This document shows positions 36,701-47,442 of a stretch of 64,000 nt of DNA, piece after piece (position 1 is the stretch's first letter; each line of letters starts with the position of its first letter). The stretch covers positions 1,488,001 to 1,552,000 of the forward strand of contig JAIXMN010000003.1 in NCBI GenBank assembly GCA_025716815.1. Direction: 5' to 3'. Source of the stretch: Dichotomocladium elegans (Eukaryota > Mucoromycota > Mucoromycetes > Mucorales > Lichtheimiaceae). The notes under the pieces are model-generated. The model saw only the letters and a program-made list of their open reading frames with translations, did no database searches and was not told where the DNA came from. A program made the translations under genes and the position numbers.

Positions 36701-38108
36701 AATAAATATCAAACGCCTTTGGTGCAAGCTTAAAACGACAGTGATTATATCTAGCAGTAGACGAGAACTAGCGGATCTTTGCATTTTTTCCTCAAACGCT
36801 GATCGATACCATAATTTCTTAGCACCCCCAACAAATTCCTTTTAGATTTACAGGACGACAAAGCCAGGGTGCACTATGAGGCGCTATCAAGGTATAAAGA
36901 CATATTCCGGAAAGCCATTAACAGATCCGGAGTCTGACGTGGTTTTCCAAAGAGTAGGAAGAATACAGAGCAGCAATAGCAAAATGAATTTAATGATAGT
37001 CATGCTTACATGTAACGGAAAGGAAAGTGCTTACCTGAACTCGTCAATTTGGATGATATTGACTATTCACTAAAGATTATTGTCAACGGTTATCAACAAC
37101 AAGTGAACGTCATGCCGTATGCGTTGCTTTCGGCTCCCTGAGTACACCGCATCATCTGATAGTGGGTAGATGCAAAGAAGCTACTTTGTGCTGGAGGACC
37201 ATGATGAATAAGGTGCTTAACAGAAATGAATGTATGTATGCAGGTGTGTGTGTGTTTGTGTGTTTGTAAAGGCATGAAAGAGGTGAAGGGTGTAATACAC
37301 ACCATTTTCCGAAATGGAAATTCGCGTTTTGGCCAGAAATCTTTACGCGTGATGACAAAGCAAATGCCGCATGTACGGCGAAAAATGATGAATATTCATA
37401 TGGAATCTAACGCCTTCAGTTCCTTGTAGATTGATCGATCGTACTTGGATGAGACATGGAAGAGAAGTCAAAACGAAATCGCATCATCCGCCTCGGCAGG
37501 GCCATCCCCTCATTTTTTCCTTCTTGCATTGCCTGTCCCTGTCCCTGTCGTCGCTTCGGTGTTGCTCTCACCCAAGGTGCTCCCTTTTTTTCCTGCCAAA
37601 TGCCAGTAGATGACCGGATTGCTTCAAACCTGGGATACCTACTTATGGATCGACACATTTTGTGCTCGGTGTGACACGCGCTGTTGGTGATCATGGTAGA
37701 TATCTACAGGCACTGTGGCGAATGTGATGTATTGATCGACAGCTTTTGTGAAGGGTTCTATAGTGAAATATACTGCGCGTTTCAGTTAGCAACCAACATG
37801 TCTGAACATGATATGGCATTGCTGCAGACAGGTATATAACCATGATTACTAGCAGCAGCCAGCAAGTTATTTCGAAAAGCCCTGTACTGGGATAGGACCA
37901 AACTCTGAAGGGCATGACGCAATGGCCTTTTGAGCACCACCACGATGGAGCAAACCTGGGTTTGCACGATCTCCAGGAGTAGTCAACCCCTCCTGAATTG
38001 AACGCGTCTATAAACACATTGATGATGCTCCCGGACATCCCCGGCAGGCGGCTGCACGTAGGTAGTTTACAGACCACAGCGACGACCGAAAACTAGTCGA
38101 AGTCTTCA
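33753..38108. other. Gene-poor stretch of 4.4 kb
   Basis: Only short, motif-free open frames occur on either strand. Examples are 34981-35289 and 35904-36086, the latter with SAMYAGEYAKDFRKNLDGVK, which I do not recognise. A dispersed repeat copy lies at about 37290-37385 and a short (GT)n run at 37242-37264. The base composition is fairly even and looks like aged, mutated intergenic or transposon sequence. Confidence 0.45.
37290..37385. repeat. Dispersed repeat, copy B
   Basis: This stretch aligns with 27060-27205 in the same orientation (TCGCGTTTTG, TACGCGTGATGACAAAGC, AAATGCC, GCATG). A weaker resemblance was also noticed at about 61170-61210. Confidence 0.45.
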
Positions 38109-38519
38109 TTGGGCGATTGGATCTATGTGTCCTTTAAAACAAAAGGCAGGAAACCTGGACCGAGACAAGATGCTGACTCTGGTTTTGCACGTATTTGCAA
38201 TTCGCGGCGCAAGGCGCTTTATCCTGTCGATGACGTTTATAGCGTGCTAGGTATCTTGGAAATTGACATTCCACGATTGCAAGAGCCAAGAGAAGTCTGG
38301 CGCATTTTTTCAGATAAACTGCAAGAGCGGTTTCCCGATTTTCGTGCGCCTCAGGATGTCGATTTGTCTAACGCAACGAAGTTGGAGGATGTTTATGGAA
38401 GACTTGAATTTAAAGAGGAGAACTGCATTTCTCCTAGAGATATGCATGTTTCATCCGCATGTACTACTACTGTGTTGTGTCATACTATTATTTGCAATCA
38501 AGTTTGCGCCACGCGGTGA
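38109..38519 (+). pseudogene. Possible HET-like protein fragment
   Basis: A single open frame of 136 codons contains the segment ALYPVDDVYSVLGILEIDIP, followed by LQEPREVWRIFSDKLQERF. This resembles the region after the core of HET-type (heterokaryon-incompatibility) proteins, in which a short D-x-x-Y-S-x-x-G motif follows the conserved tryptophan-rich block. That block was not found upstream, and the frame ends in sequence that looks unrelated to coding. I therefore read it as a fragment. The family link is from memory of motif style, not from a search, and an unrelated hypothetical protein is possible. Confidence 0.3.
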
Positions 38520-38629
38520 TGAATATTACGCCAGCAGTGTGTAGTATTTGCGTTTTGATAGAGGTAATTTATGCGTGAGAATGTTAGCAGAATGGCAAAC
38601 CAATTACGAAGTTGTCTCACCTTTAGGGT

Positions 38630-38661
38630 GCCTCCCCTCCATTTGTCGAATGGAGAGTGGC
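38630..38661 (-). ncRNA. Hairpin downstream of Fanzor, candidate guide-RNA scaffold element
   Basis: On the minus strand, starting 24 nt after the Fanzor stop codon, GCC-A-CTCTCCATT pairs with AATGGAGGG-GA-GGC around the loop CGACA. That gives 12 pairs (one G-T) with a single small internal loop. In TnpB and Fanzor systems the guide RNA overlaps or follows the 3' end of the nuclease gene, so this is the right place for part of an fRNA. It could equally be a transcription terminator or a chance hairpin. The extent of any RNA is unknown. Confidence 0.4.
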
Positions 38662-38684
38662 CTGAGCATCTTGCTTATAGCATC

Positions 38685-40892
38685 TTAATCCTGCGATAAC
38701 AGGGCCGGAAAGTTCTTCTTATCTACTGCTGCTGCTGTTGTTGTAGTGGCCTTGGGATGCCAGAATCGCTCTGGAATCTCCCCGTTGGTCCGGAGGCTCA
38801 AGAGGATGTGCCGAAAGTTGAGTACCGCTGCTGTGTCTCGGTTCCAAAGCCGCGAGCAAGAGAATTCCATGGACTTCAAACAATTTAGGTTTGTACACCT
38901 TAGAAGCCCGTGGCATTTGAACTCAGGACGCTTTATTCGCTGCCATGGTCGTGGATTGGGAATACGCTTGAAGGTCTCCAGGCGGTTCGAGCACTCGGGA
39001 CAGGTCACGGAGGTGCGATACTCGTCTCTCAAATAAACTTTGAACCCATGCCTCTTGAATATATCCCTCCAGCCCTTGCCGCGGATGGGCTCGTGGAAGC
39101 GGGCTATGGGTGCAGACCAGTTTCCCATGACAAGCACGATGTCCTTTCCGAATCTTCGTCGTAGAGTGCGCACCAATCGAGCATCGGCCTGCTTCTGGTT
39201 TATGTAGGCAGAGAGGCGTAATTTCCGATGGAGCGGATGATTGTGGGCCTCATGGTCTACATACGGATGCATCTTTCGGGCTCGACGCTTTTCCTAGTCG
39301 CTCTTTGCCGGCCCGTACTTGTTGTGTACGGGATGGGTCGATGTCGTGTGGGTTGTGGTGGTTCTGCTGTAAAAGCTGCTGAGCAGTGACCACTCCCTTG
39401 CGCGGGACTCGACGTAGAGCTTGTACCTGGCGGTATTGACGGTGCTATGGCATATCTGTGCAAGCCTAGTCTCGGCCTCGCGGATGCTGTTTTTTTTATC
39501 ATAGCGATCCTTGGCAGTGTCGCATACCTGACGAAATCGCACCATCCGTGTTTCTCGGGCGCGCTGGTTGCGTGTATACCGGTGTATTTTAGGGAGCTCG
39601 GGCGTGCTCAACTCATGCATCCCATAATGGAGATCGCGACGGCCTGGATCAATGAGAAGACACTTGCCCTCGGTCTCTTGCAGCTCGTCGTGTCGGATGT
39701 CATGAATGTAGGAACAGTCTGCGGAGTGATCGTTCTTGCTCTGATCCCTCCGAGCGCCCTTGTTCCTCATGCTGTCGGCAATGCGTAAGCATTCGGGCTC
39801 CAGAGCACTGTCATCGGTTATGATATCACCGGTATAAGACCGGGTTCGCTTGCGATTAAGATTCTTCTTTGCCTCAGGGGTCTTGAGTATGATTGATACA
39901 GACACTCCGTCTGTTTGTATTACTCCAAAGAACCTCCTATCATGCCTATCCTTGAATGCCTTGGACTTGAGGTCAAGTACCTTCCCCCATGTCTTCTCAA
40001 TCGGTGGGTCTTTAGTGGATGCCTGCCTTGATATATGCTGGCAGAGTATTCGCGTGTCGATGTGGATGTGTCATGGAATCCAAGAAGTCCGGAGAGGAAA
40101 ACACTGGACTGACTTTGCCTCCCTCGTCTCTAGGAACTTGCAGAGCTGATAAAAAGCATTGAGATGTTTTCCCGGAGATTTCTTCACATCATAGTAAATG
40201 TCATCTTTGGCGAACTTATAAGTGTCGTCGTACGCTTGAAGGATCGGTGACAGTTCAGCGAGGATGAGATGGGCTTCCGGTGTGAGATTGCTGTGATCCG
40301 GGTTTCTGCGTCGCAGTGCCTCCTTGATTTGACGGGCTGGCTTCCAGATTCTCTCCTCACAGACCTGGCGGAACTCGTGTTCATCGCTGCTAACCATTTC
40401 TTTGCGTATAGCTTCCTTCCGCTGACGCACGTTCAACAGACTGTTGACAACGCGCCGTAAACATTCGCCAAACCGCTGCTGGACATTAACCTTGTAGGCA
40501 GTCATGATCTCGGTGCTGACATAGGCTGCGACCTGGGACATGTTGGGATGTTGTCCAGGCTCAATGTTGGCAGCCTTCGAGTAGCCTTCGAGGTGTGTCT
40601 TTATGAGGGTCCTAATAGTCTTGGTCGACGGCTTGACCTTCTCGCGCATGAACTTCCTACCGGCCAGACTGAGGAAAACTTCAGAGAAAAATGCTTGACC
40701 GATGAGCTCGCAGGGGTTGAAGTCATGGCCGCGTTCCAGTTCGTGGAGGAGGATCCAGCGCGAGAGCTGGTATGTGTGCGTGGTGAGAAAGTGGATAGTC
40801 CGGACCAGGTTCTCCAAGTTCTCCAGATACTGCTGCTTCCACCCAATAGACCTTAAAGAGGTCTTGATGACCCTGGTCTTGGCGTCGGCCAT
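38685..40892 (-). pseudogene. Fanzor (eukaryotic TnpB-like RNA-guided nuclease) with two in-frame stops
   Basis: One continuous minus-strand frame from an ATG at 40890-40892 to a TAA at 38685-38687 has 735 sense or stop codons before the terminator and no frameshift. It is broken only by TGA at 40071-40073 (codon 274) and TAG at 39294-39296 (codon 533). It has no introns, unlike most neighbours. The N-terminal half is helical and basic (ADAKTRVIKTSLRSIGWKQQ). The C-terminal half carries a TnpB/Fanzor RuvC fold: RuvC-I LLIDPGRRDLHYGM with Asp415; VLVMGNWSAP where the usual RuvC-II Glu is absent; LRDEYRTS with Glu624, the shifted catalytic Glu known from Fanzors; a four-Cys zinc motif (CPEC at 631-634, CTNLNC at 666-671); and RuvC-III SRLWNRDTAAVLN with Asp686. 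Such proteins are RNA-guided DNA nucleases carried by mobile elements. As it stands the gene would yield only a 273-residue fragment unless the stops are read through or are sequencing errors. Splicing around the TGA would delete a segment (FPLRTSW) that looks conserved. Confidence 0.88.
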
Positions 40893-43674
40893 GATCGGTA
40901 CAAAGGAAAGGAAGGGACACGTAATCTGAGACCGGTAGCCCATATATATAGTAAAACTTGAGTTGTCAATGATCGAAAGATGACCAATGATCAGTCGCAT
41001 TTATGCCGCGCGCACGGTTCTGTGGCATTTCTATCACAAATCAGCACTTCTTGTGAGACTACAGCTCTGGCCGTCTGGAGTCGCTGCCCGTGCCACACTG
41101 AACGTAGTCTGACTGGGTGACTGAGTCAGCCAACAGGCGTTTTTACTAATAGATACTCCTGTATCGGCTCTGCAAAGTCATCTTCAAGAATGTCAATGAT
41201 ATTTGCTACCCAACCGCTAAACTATTTTCATAACCCGCAAACAAAAAGTTCAACTGGCTGAATGGCGAGGAAAAATCCTGTAGAGTGCTGTCCTGTTTTG
41301 CAGAAAACGAGCTAAAACTTAAAGCTGTATAATGTTGTATTTCATTACACAACTGGAAATACCAACCCTCCCGCTCCGGGAGAATCCAGCACCTGGATAT
41401 CTTCAGGTATACGAATTGCTTTGTTCTCTATAAGCTACATTAGATGATACCCCACGCTGAAAAAAATCCCAAATTGTCTTTGGTATCGGAACCATCGCGG
41501 AGATCGATATCTCGATCACACGCCATGCTGCGCTCCATGTTAATACTATACGGGATTCAGATCCATCAAGAAAACCCAGTTTTTATAGTTACCGGCACCC
41601 ATGTCTCACCAGTGCGTCCAGTCATGCACTCTTGGATCTTTTCCTCGTTCTTCCTCTATCTGTATATAGGCTGGAATCATGCCCATTCCAACGGCAGGCT
41701 GTGTTCGTTGTTTCAGTAATCAATAGAGCGTCTTGAAACTTTTATATGGGCATTCCAAACACATGTGTTGGAGACCAACCGACCCATGGCAAAATGCGTA
41801 TTGTCCCCCGTGTATTAATGCTAGTAAATGAATCCTGTCCGTTATTCCACGATGCGTATGTGTTGGTACTGTAGGTCTCTCAGAAGTTCCGGTCGGGCCC
41901 CATAGAAATCTCCCGGAATTCTTTTTGAAGGTGTCTGGGTAGCGGGAATTTTATATTTCCTTCGACGAAGAAGCCAAGCGTAGGCGCTCTTCCCAGATGT
42001 TAGCTGCTCCTCCAGCCCTACAACACAATGTTGTTGTAATAATATCATATCCAACTCAAGAATGTATTGCTTTCTTATTTGTACGTACACGAAAAAATAG
42101 AAAAAGTCATCTAGTGTTCGCGGTGCTTCAAAAAAATTACCCGAGATTTACCACCACCTCTTCGGATGGTTGAATACAAAGCCGAGTATACGGCGTAGCA
42201 CATCCGTGACATTATCTTGGGAAAAAAGGGTGATGGACCTAAAATGTTGATCCTATTGTCCCCGACCTGTTAACACTCAGGGCCGGAAGCCGACCTATTT
42301 GCTGGTGTTGTCCAAGGAACTGCGCCCGCCTTACAGTAATCGCACTGTCCCATTATTACCCATACACACACACCCGCTTCTACGGTATTATGTCAGATTA
42401 ATCTCACACTATTCTCGTATGATGATCGTCATGGAGGGAGACCCTTTCTAAGGAAAATATCGCCTCTCATAATGTTTACTTGCCTATCATGTCCTTATCA
42501 AGCTTTTCTCCCCGCTCCCTGGGTGTTTCACATACACGATTGACCATCAATCCTTGATCCATCCAATCACAACATCCCATGATAACAATCGACCCTGTGC
42601 CACAGAGTTTACGGCAGGGGACCGGGTCTAATTAGTGTTTACAGACGCACAACAGTACAAAGCGCTCGAAACCAAACCTGGATGGACGGCCGCGGATGGA
42701 TTTACTTATGTGTGGGATGGTGCCGCTTGAGTAGAAACGGTATAAAAAGAGGGCAACGAAGCGTTGTTCATGTCCACGGTGATCTTATTTTTTACCCCAC
42801 ATTTCTTCTTTTTCCCCACATTTCATTTTTTCTCTTTCCACTTTTTTTTTTAGGTCACGCACATAGGCAGTATACCGGAATCTTTTTTTTCTCACATTAC
42901 CATATATAATAATCACCAATGATGATTAAGCGGTTACCAAAAGCGAAGGAGGGGAAAAAACTCTTGTCATCGAGAAATGCAACAGTCCATCCGGTGTACT
43001 GCCTATGAAACGTGTTCGGTTTCTATAGTCGACGCTGCACTTCTGTTCTGTTCTGAGCGATTCTCACATCAAGTGGCATGGTTGTACAAAATATTCCTTC
43101 TTCCCATAGCAATTATGTGGGGAAATAACTCTCACACCAATGAGCCTACGGTGTTGGGAATGGAATGGAGAGCTTTTGTTCCTGTCATACACTCCGCACC
43201 TTTGCCTTGTGAATAAAGAAATGTTGCATTTCCTTTTCCGAACCTGAGTACTAGTAGTAAAATGATAGAAGAAATCTGGACACTGCCTGCACACACGCAC
43301 GCTCAACTCGTTTAGATCCATGTGGTACCGAACCTTGTGGTGGAGGAAACGACTACGGGAAGGGCCACAGGATGCATGCGTGTTCTCACCTCATCGCACT
43401 CCGCAATTGCCCGTGTGGTTATTCCTTTCAAGCGGGGGGCCCGCAAGGGAAGAAATAGCAAGTAAAAAAGACCAAAAGCGTGGGATCGTTGTAAGTGTAG
43501 TCCCAATTTAGCTCATTGGTAACACACACACGGAGTCCAAACACCCAGCCTGTCCATCCATTTTATGCAGCAACTTTAAAAATAATTTTTTGTCGCGCCT
43601 ATTTAAACCATTCACTTTGCCTTCCTCCTCTCTTTTTTTTTAACTTTTCTTTTCCTGCACAACACAAAACCTAA
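40893..43674. other. Intergenic between Fanzor and acetyl-CoA synthetase
   Basis: This 2.8 kb stretch has no intact gene. A minus-strand open frame at 41842-42090 and a plus-strand one at 41444-41719 show nothing recognisable. TGACTGAGTCA at 41118-41128 contains a Gcn4/AP-1-like TGAGTCA core. A TATTTAAA-type element near 43599-43606 lies about 70 bp before the acetyl-CoA synthetase start and could be its TATA box. Confidence 0.45.
40942..40950 (-). promoter_or_regulatory. TATA-like element upstream of Fanzor
   Basis: ATATATATG-type sequence on the minus strand lies 50-58 bp upstream of the Fanzor ATG, a plausible core-promoter position. No other promoter signal was recognised. Confidence 0.35.
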
Positions 43675-45872
43675 ATGACCAACAGCGAGCATCCCGAGCG
43701 ACACGTATATCAGGTTCCCAAACGCCTGTTGATAGGTGGCAAGGTGCCTAGGCCTCATGTCGTCGGCTTCGCTGACTACAAGAAGCAGTGGGAACAGAGC
43801 GTCAACAATCCTGACAAATACTTTGGAAACGTAAGACACGGTATCCGGGGTGCTTGGGTGGTAGCTCGTTTAGTACAGAGCTAATGCCTTATATCAGTTG
43901 GCCAGAGAACTCCTGACCTGGTCGAAGCCCTTCACAACCGTCAGCCAAGGCAGTTTTGCCGAGGGTGATGTTGCCTGGTTCCCCGATGGTGAGCTGAATG
44001 CATCATATAACTGCGTTGACCGACATGCTTTGAAGAATCCCGACCGCGTAAGTTGACTCCCCCCCATCATTCTTCAAGAGTCAATGAGAGGGTACGTTTC
44101 TCACAGTTTACTGTGTGTAGGTCGCCATCATTCACGAGGGTGACGAGCCTGAGAATGTGGTCAAGATCACCTATCGCCAGCTTCTCCAGGAGGTGTCTCG
44201 GCTTGCCAACGTGCTGCTCTCTCTGGATGTGCGCAAGGGTGACAATGTGTGCATCTACATGCCCATGATCCCTGAGGCTGTATATGCTATGTTGGCGTGT
44301 ACCCGTATTGGTGCTCTCCACTCTGTTGTCTTTGCCGGTTTCTCTTCCGACTCGCTTCGTGATCGTATTCTCGACTGCGGTGCGCGTGTGGTGCTGACTG
44401 CCGATGAGGGACGTCGTGGTGGCAAGAACATTGCAACTAAGCGCATTGTGGATGCTGCTGTCAAGGAATCGCCCTGCGTGGACCATGTGCTTGTATGCCG
44501 TCGCACCGGCTCCGAGATCCCCTGGACCGCTGGCCGGGACAAGTGGTGGCATGAGGAAATCGAAAAGGCCCGCCCTTACTGCCCTCCCGTGAACGTTAAC
44601 TCTGAGGATCCCATGTTCCTCTTGTACACGTCTGGCTCTACGGGAATGCCCAAGGGTGTCGTACATACCACAGGTGGTTATCTGCTCGGCGCGGCCTCGA
44701 CGGTCAAATACGTTTTTGATTATCATCCAGAGGCAGGTGACATTTACGCTTGCATGGCCGATATTGGTTGGATTACGGGCCACACGTACATTGTGTATGG
44801 CCCCTTGCTCAATGGTGCAACCACCCTACTCTTTGAATCAACCCCAACCTACCCCGACCCATCCCGCTTCTGGCACGTTGTACAGAAGCACAAGGTCACG
44901 CAATTCTACACTGCCCCGACAGCCATCCGCGCCCTGCGACGTCTCGGCGACAAGTGGCTCGAGGGCTACGACTTGTCCTCGCTTCGCGTCATTGGTTCCG
45001 TCGGTGAACCTATCAATCCTGAGGCCTGGGAGTGGTATAATGAGCAGGTCGGCAAGGGCCAGTGCGCCGTCGTAGACACCTACTGGCAGACAGAGACGGG
45101 CTGCAACATCATCGCCCCCTTGCCCGGCGCCACGGCCACCAAGCCCGGCTCGGCCACCTTCCCCTTGTTCGGTATCAAACCTGCCATTCTTGACCCTGTC
45201 ACCGGCAAGGAGCTTAAGGGTAACAATGTCACCGGTGTCTTAGCAATTTCGCAGCCCTGGCCTTCCGTCGCACGTACCGTCTATAACAACCACCACAGAT
45301 ATCTTGACACATACCTCTATCCATACAAGGGCTACTACTTCACTGGTGACGGTGCCACCCGAGACAAGGATGGCTACATCTGGATTCGTGGCCGTGTGGA
45401 TGGTAAGCTATAAGCATTTGATCTTTTGGGAAAAATTGTGTTCACTGACTGTGTCTTTTCGGGATCACTTCTGTTAGACGTCATCAATGTGTCGGGCCAT
45501 CGCCTCTCCACGGCTGAAATTGAATCTGCCCTGATCTTGCACCACGCGGTCGCCGAGGCTGCTGTCGTCGGCGGTCATGATGATCTCACTGGCCAGTGCA
45601 TCCACGCCTTCTGCACACTCAAGCCTAACGTCGATGCATCCGAGGGCCTCGAGAAGGAGCTTGTGCTTCAGGTCCGCAAGGTCATCGGTCCTTTCGCCAC
45701 CCCGAAGGCCATCTACGTCGTCGGTGATTTGCCCAAGACCCGTTCAGGCAAGATCATGCGCCGAATCCTACGCAAGATTGTCAATAAGGAGGCTGATCAG
45801 CTCGGCGATACCTCCACCTTGGCCGATCAATCTGTCGTCCAGTCCTTGATCGATAAGGTCTTGAAAAAATAA
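43675..45872 (+). CDS. Acetyl-CoA synthetase (acetate-CoA ligase)
   Basis: This enzyme makes acetyl-CoA from acetate, ATP and CoA, feeding the cytosolic/nuclear acetyl-CoA pool and growth on acetate or ethanol. Exons are 43675-43830, 43898-44047, 44121-45402 and 45478-45872, giving 660 residues, the normal length. The N-terminal ACS-specific region has [22 protein letters not shown]-binding motifs are [17 protein letters not shown] and GITGHT-like [16 protein letters not shown], followed by DTYWQTETG and the [20 protein letters not shown] hinge. The C-terminal A10 motif reads [11 protein letters not shown], with the lysine that is acetylated to switch off ACS in other organisms. Codon use is strongly biased towards C-ending codons, suggesting high expression. 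The 45402/45478 intron splits the first of two aspartate codons ([13 protein letters not shown]). It is first in a same-strand trio with ETF-beta and DPH7. Confidence 0.97.
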
Positions 45873-46237
45873 GCACGACGCCGCACTTTACCCGCCCGCA
45901 CACGCCATCCTCCTCCCCTCGCTTTTCGTTCGCCCATCATCTTGTATATCAGCCATCAGTTTATTCCTTTCGCTTTTCCGCCCGCCCGCAGTCCATCCGT
46001 CATCATCTGAGGACGACGATATCGCGTAAAATAAAACCGCGTTTAATTCCTGACTACCATATTCATTTCATCACCGGAGTCGGGAAAAACCGCGCAACAT
46101 TTTGTCATAAGCTTAATAAGATGAAAAAAATAAAAAACAAAATTTGACAGATTCCCTGCGTAGTTTTGCTTGGTATCCACCTTTTGTGCGTGTCACTATC
46201 TTCCTTGCTTTATTCGCTTTAAAAAAGCATTACATCC
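45873..46237. other. Short intergenic region
   Basis: C/T-rich sequence follows the acetyl-CoA synthetase stop, then AT-rich sequence leads into the ETF-beta start. No gene or RNA was seen; it holds one 3' end and one promoter. Confidence 0.5.
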
Positions 46238-47268
46238 ATGTCCAATCCACTTCGTATCTTTGTGCCTGTCAAACGCGTCATTGATTTTGGTAATAAGAGA
46301 GAGAGCATGTGGAACCCCCCCCAAAAAAAAGAAAACCAGAGACCACCCTTATTTAAACTTTGCTGTATGACAATACACAAAAGCCGTCAAGGTACGAGTC
46401 AATGCGGCCAAGACCGATGTGGATCGCACCGTTAAGCACAGCATGAACCCATTTGACGAGATTGCGGTGGAGGAGGCTGTGCGCATCAAAGAGAGGATCC
46501 CAAAGACTGAGGTTGTTGCCATTTCGTGCGGTACGGCCAAGGCTCAGGAGACACTGCGCACGGCCCTGGCAATGGGCGCCGATCGCGCTGTGCATGTTGA
46601 AGTGAAGGAAGACAGTACCTTGCAGCCTTTGGCAGTGGCCAAGGTGCTCCAAGCTCTGGCTGACAAGGACAAACCGGATATGTTTATCCTCGGCAAGCAA
46701 GCTATCGATGATGACAGCGGTCAGACGGGACAGATGCTGGCTGGCCTATTAAACTGGCCTCAGGTAACAAGATTGGTGGATGGAAGAAAGAATATGATAT
46801 GGGCACCGTATCGACATGGCATATATATATGTGCGTATATGTGTGTATTCTGCAAACATTGAAATAACAGGATGTAGGCTACATTTGCATCCAAGATCGA
46901 AATTGAGGGCCAAGCTGTCAAGGTGACACGTGAGATTGACGGGGGCCTGGAAATGGTCTCAACGAAGATGCCGGCTGTCATCACCACAGACTTGCGGTAA
47001 ATCTATTTTCCCCTTTGGTTCGTCTTTGTAGCCCTCCTGATGGTCTAGAAACAGACTCAACGAGCCCCGTTATGCCTCCCTCCCCAACATCATGAAGGCC
47101 AAGAAGAAGCCCCTAGTGAAGGTGACACCTGAGGAATTGGGCATTGACATTTCGCCCCGTATTCAGACACTCAAGGTCGACGAGCCTTCAAAGCGCGAGG
47201 GCGGCCGCAAGGTTGCAAGCGTCGATGAATTGCTTGAGAAACTGAAGAACGAGGCCAAGGTCCTTTAA
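46238..47268 (+). CDS. Electron transfer flavoprotein subunit beta
   Basis: This is the mitochondrial ETF small subunit, which with ETF-alpha carries electrons from acyl-CoA and related dehydrogenases to ETF-ubiquinone oxidoreductase. Exons are 46238-46289, 46384-46763, 46878-46996 and 47055-47268, giving 254 residues, the usual length. The start reads [20 protein letters not shown]. The core includes [20 protein letters not shown], then [20 protein letters not shown] and the AMP/recognition-loop region [20 protein letters not shown]. The C-terminal [19 protein letters not shown] block is intact. As in other eukaryotes the N-terminus acts as an internal targeting signal, and no long presequence is seen. 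It follows acetyl-CoA synthetase by 365 bp. Confidence 0.96.
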
Positions 47269-47442
47269 AAAAACCTTGCTCCTCACTCTTGTTAAAGACA
47301 TATCGCTTCCATTGAACGCCACGATCAGCCCGATAACTGTGTGCGCGAGGCGCTGCTGGGAAATCTTGTTATGGATGCAAAACAACGCATTGGTCAAACA
47401 AATCACAGCAAAAATAAATTTTTATTTTTCTTATTCGCTTGA

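Noticed and set aside
40003..40090. Intron that would skip the Fanzor TGA
   Set aside because: A GTCAGT...AAG pair in phase exists, but it would delete about 29 codons including a segment that looks conserved (FPLRTSW), and the rest of the gene is intronless. A nonsense mutation is simpler.
43495..43560. tRNA-like A box (TTAGCTCATTGGTAAC)
   Set aside because: No matching B box (GGTTCGA-type), no acceptor-stem pairing and a CA-rich stretch where the anticodon arm should be.
44067..44783. Minus-strand open frame of 238 codons opposite acetyl-CoA synthetase
   Set aside because: It is antisense to a strongly biased, clearly identified gene and shows no family motif.
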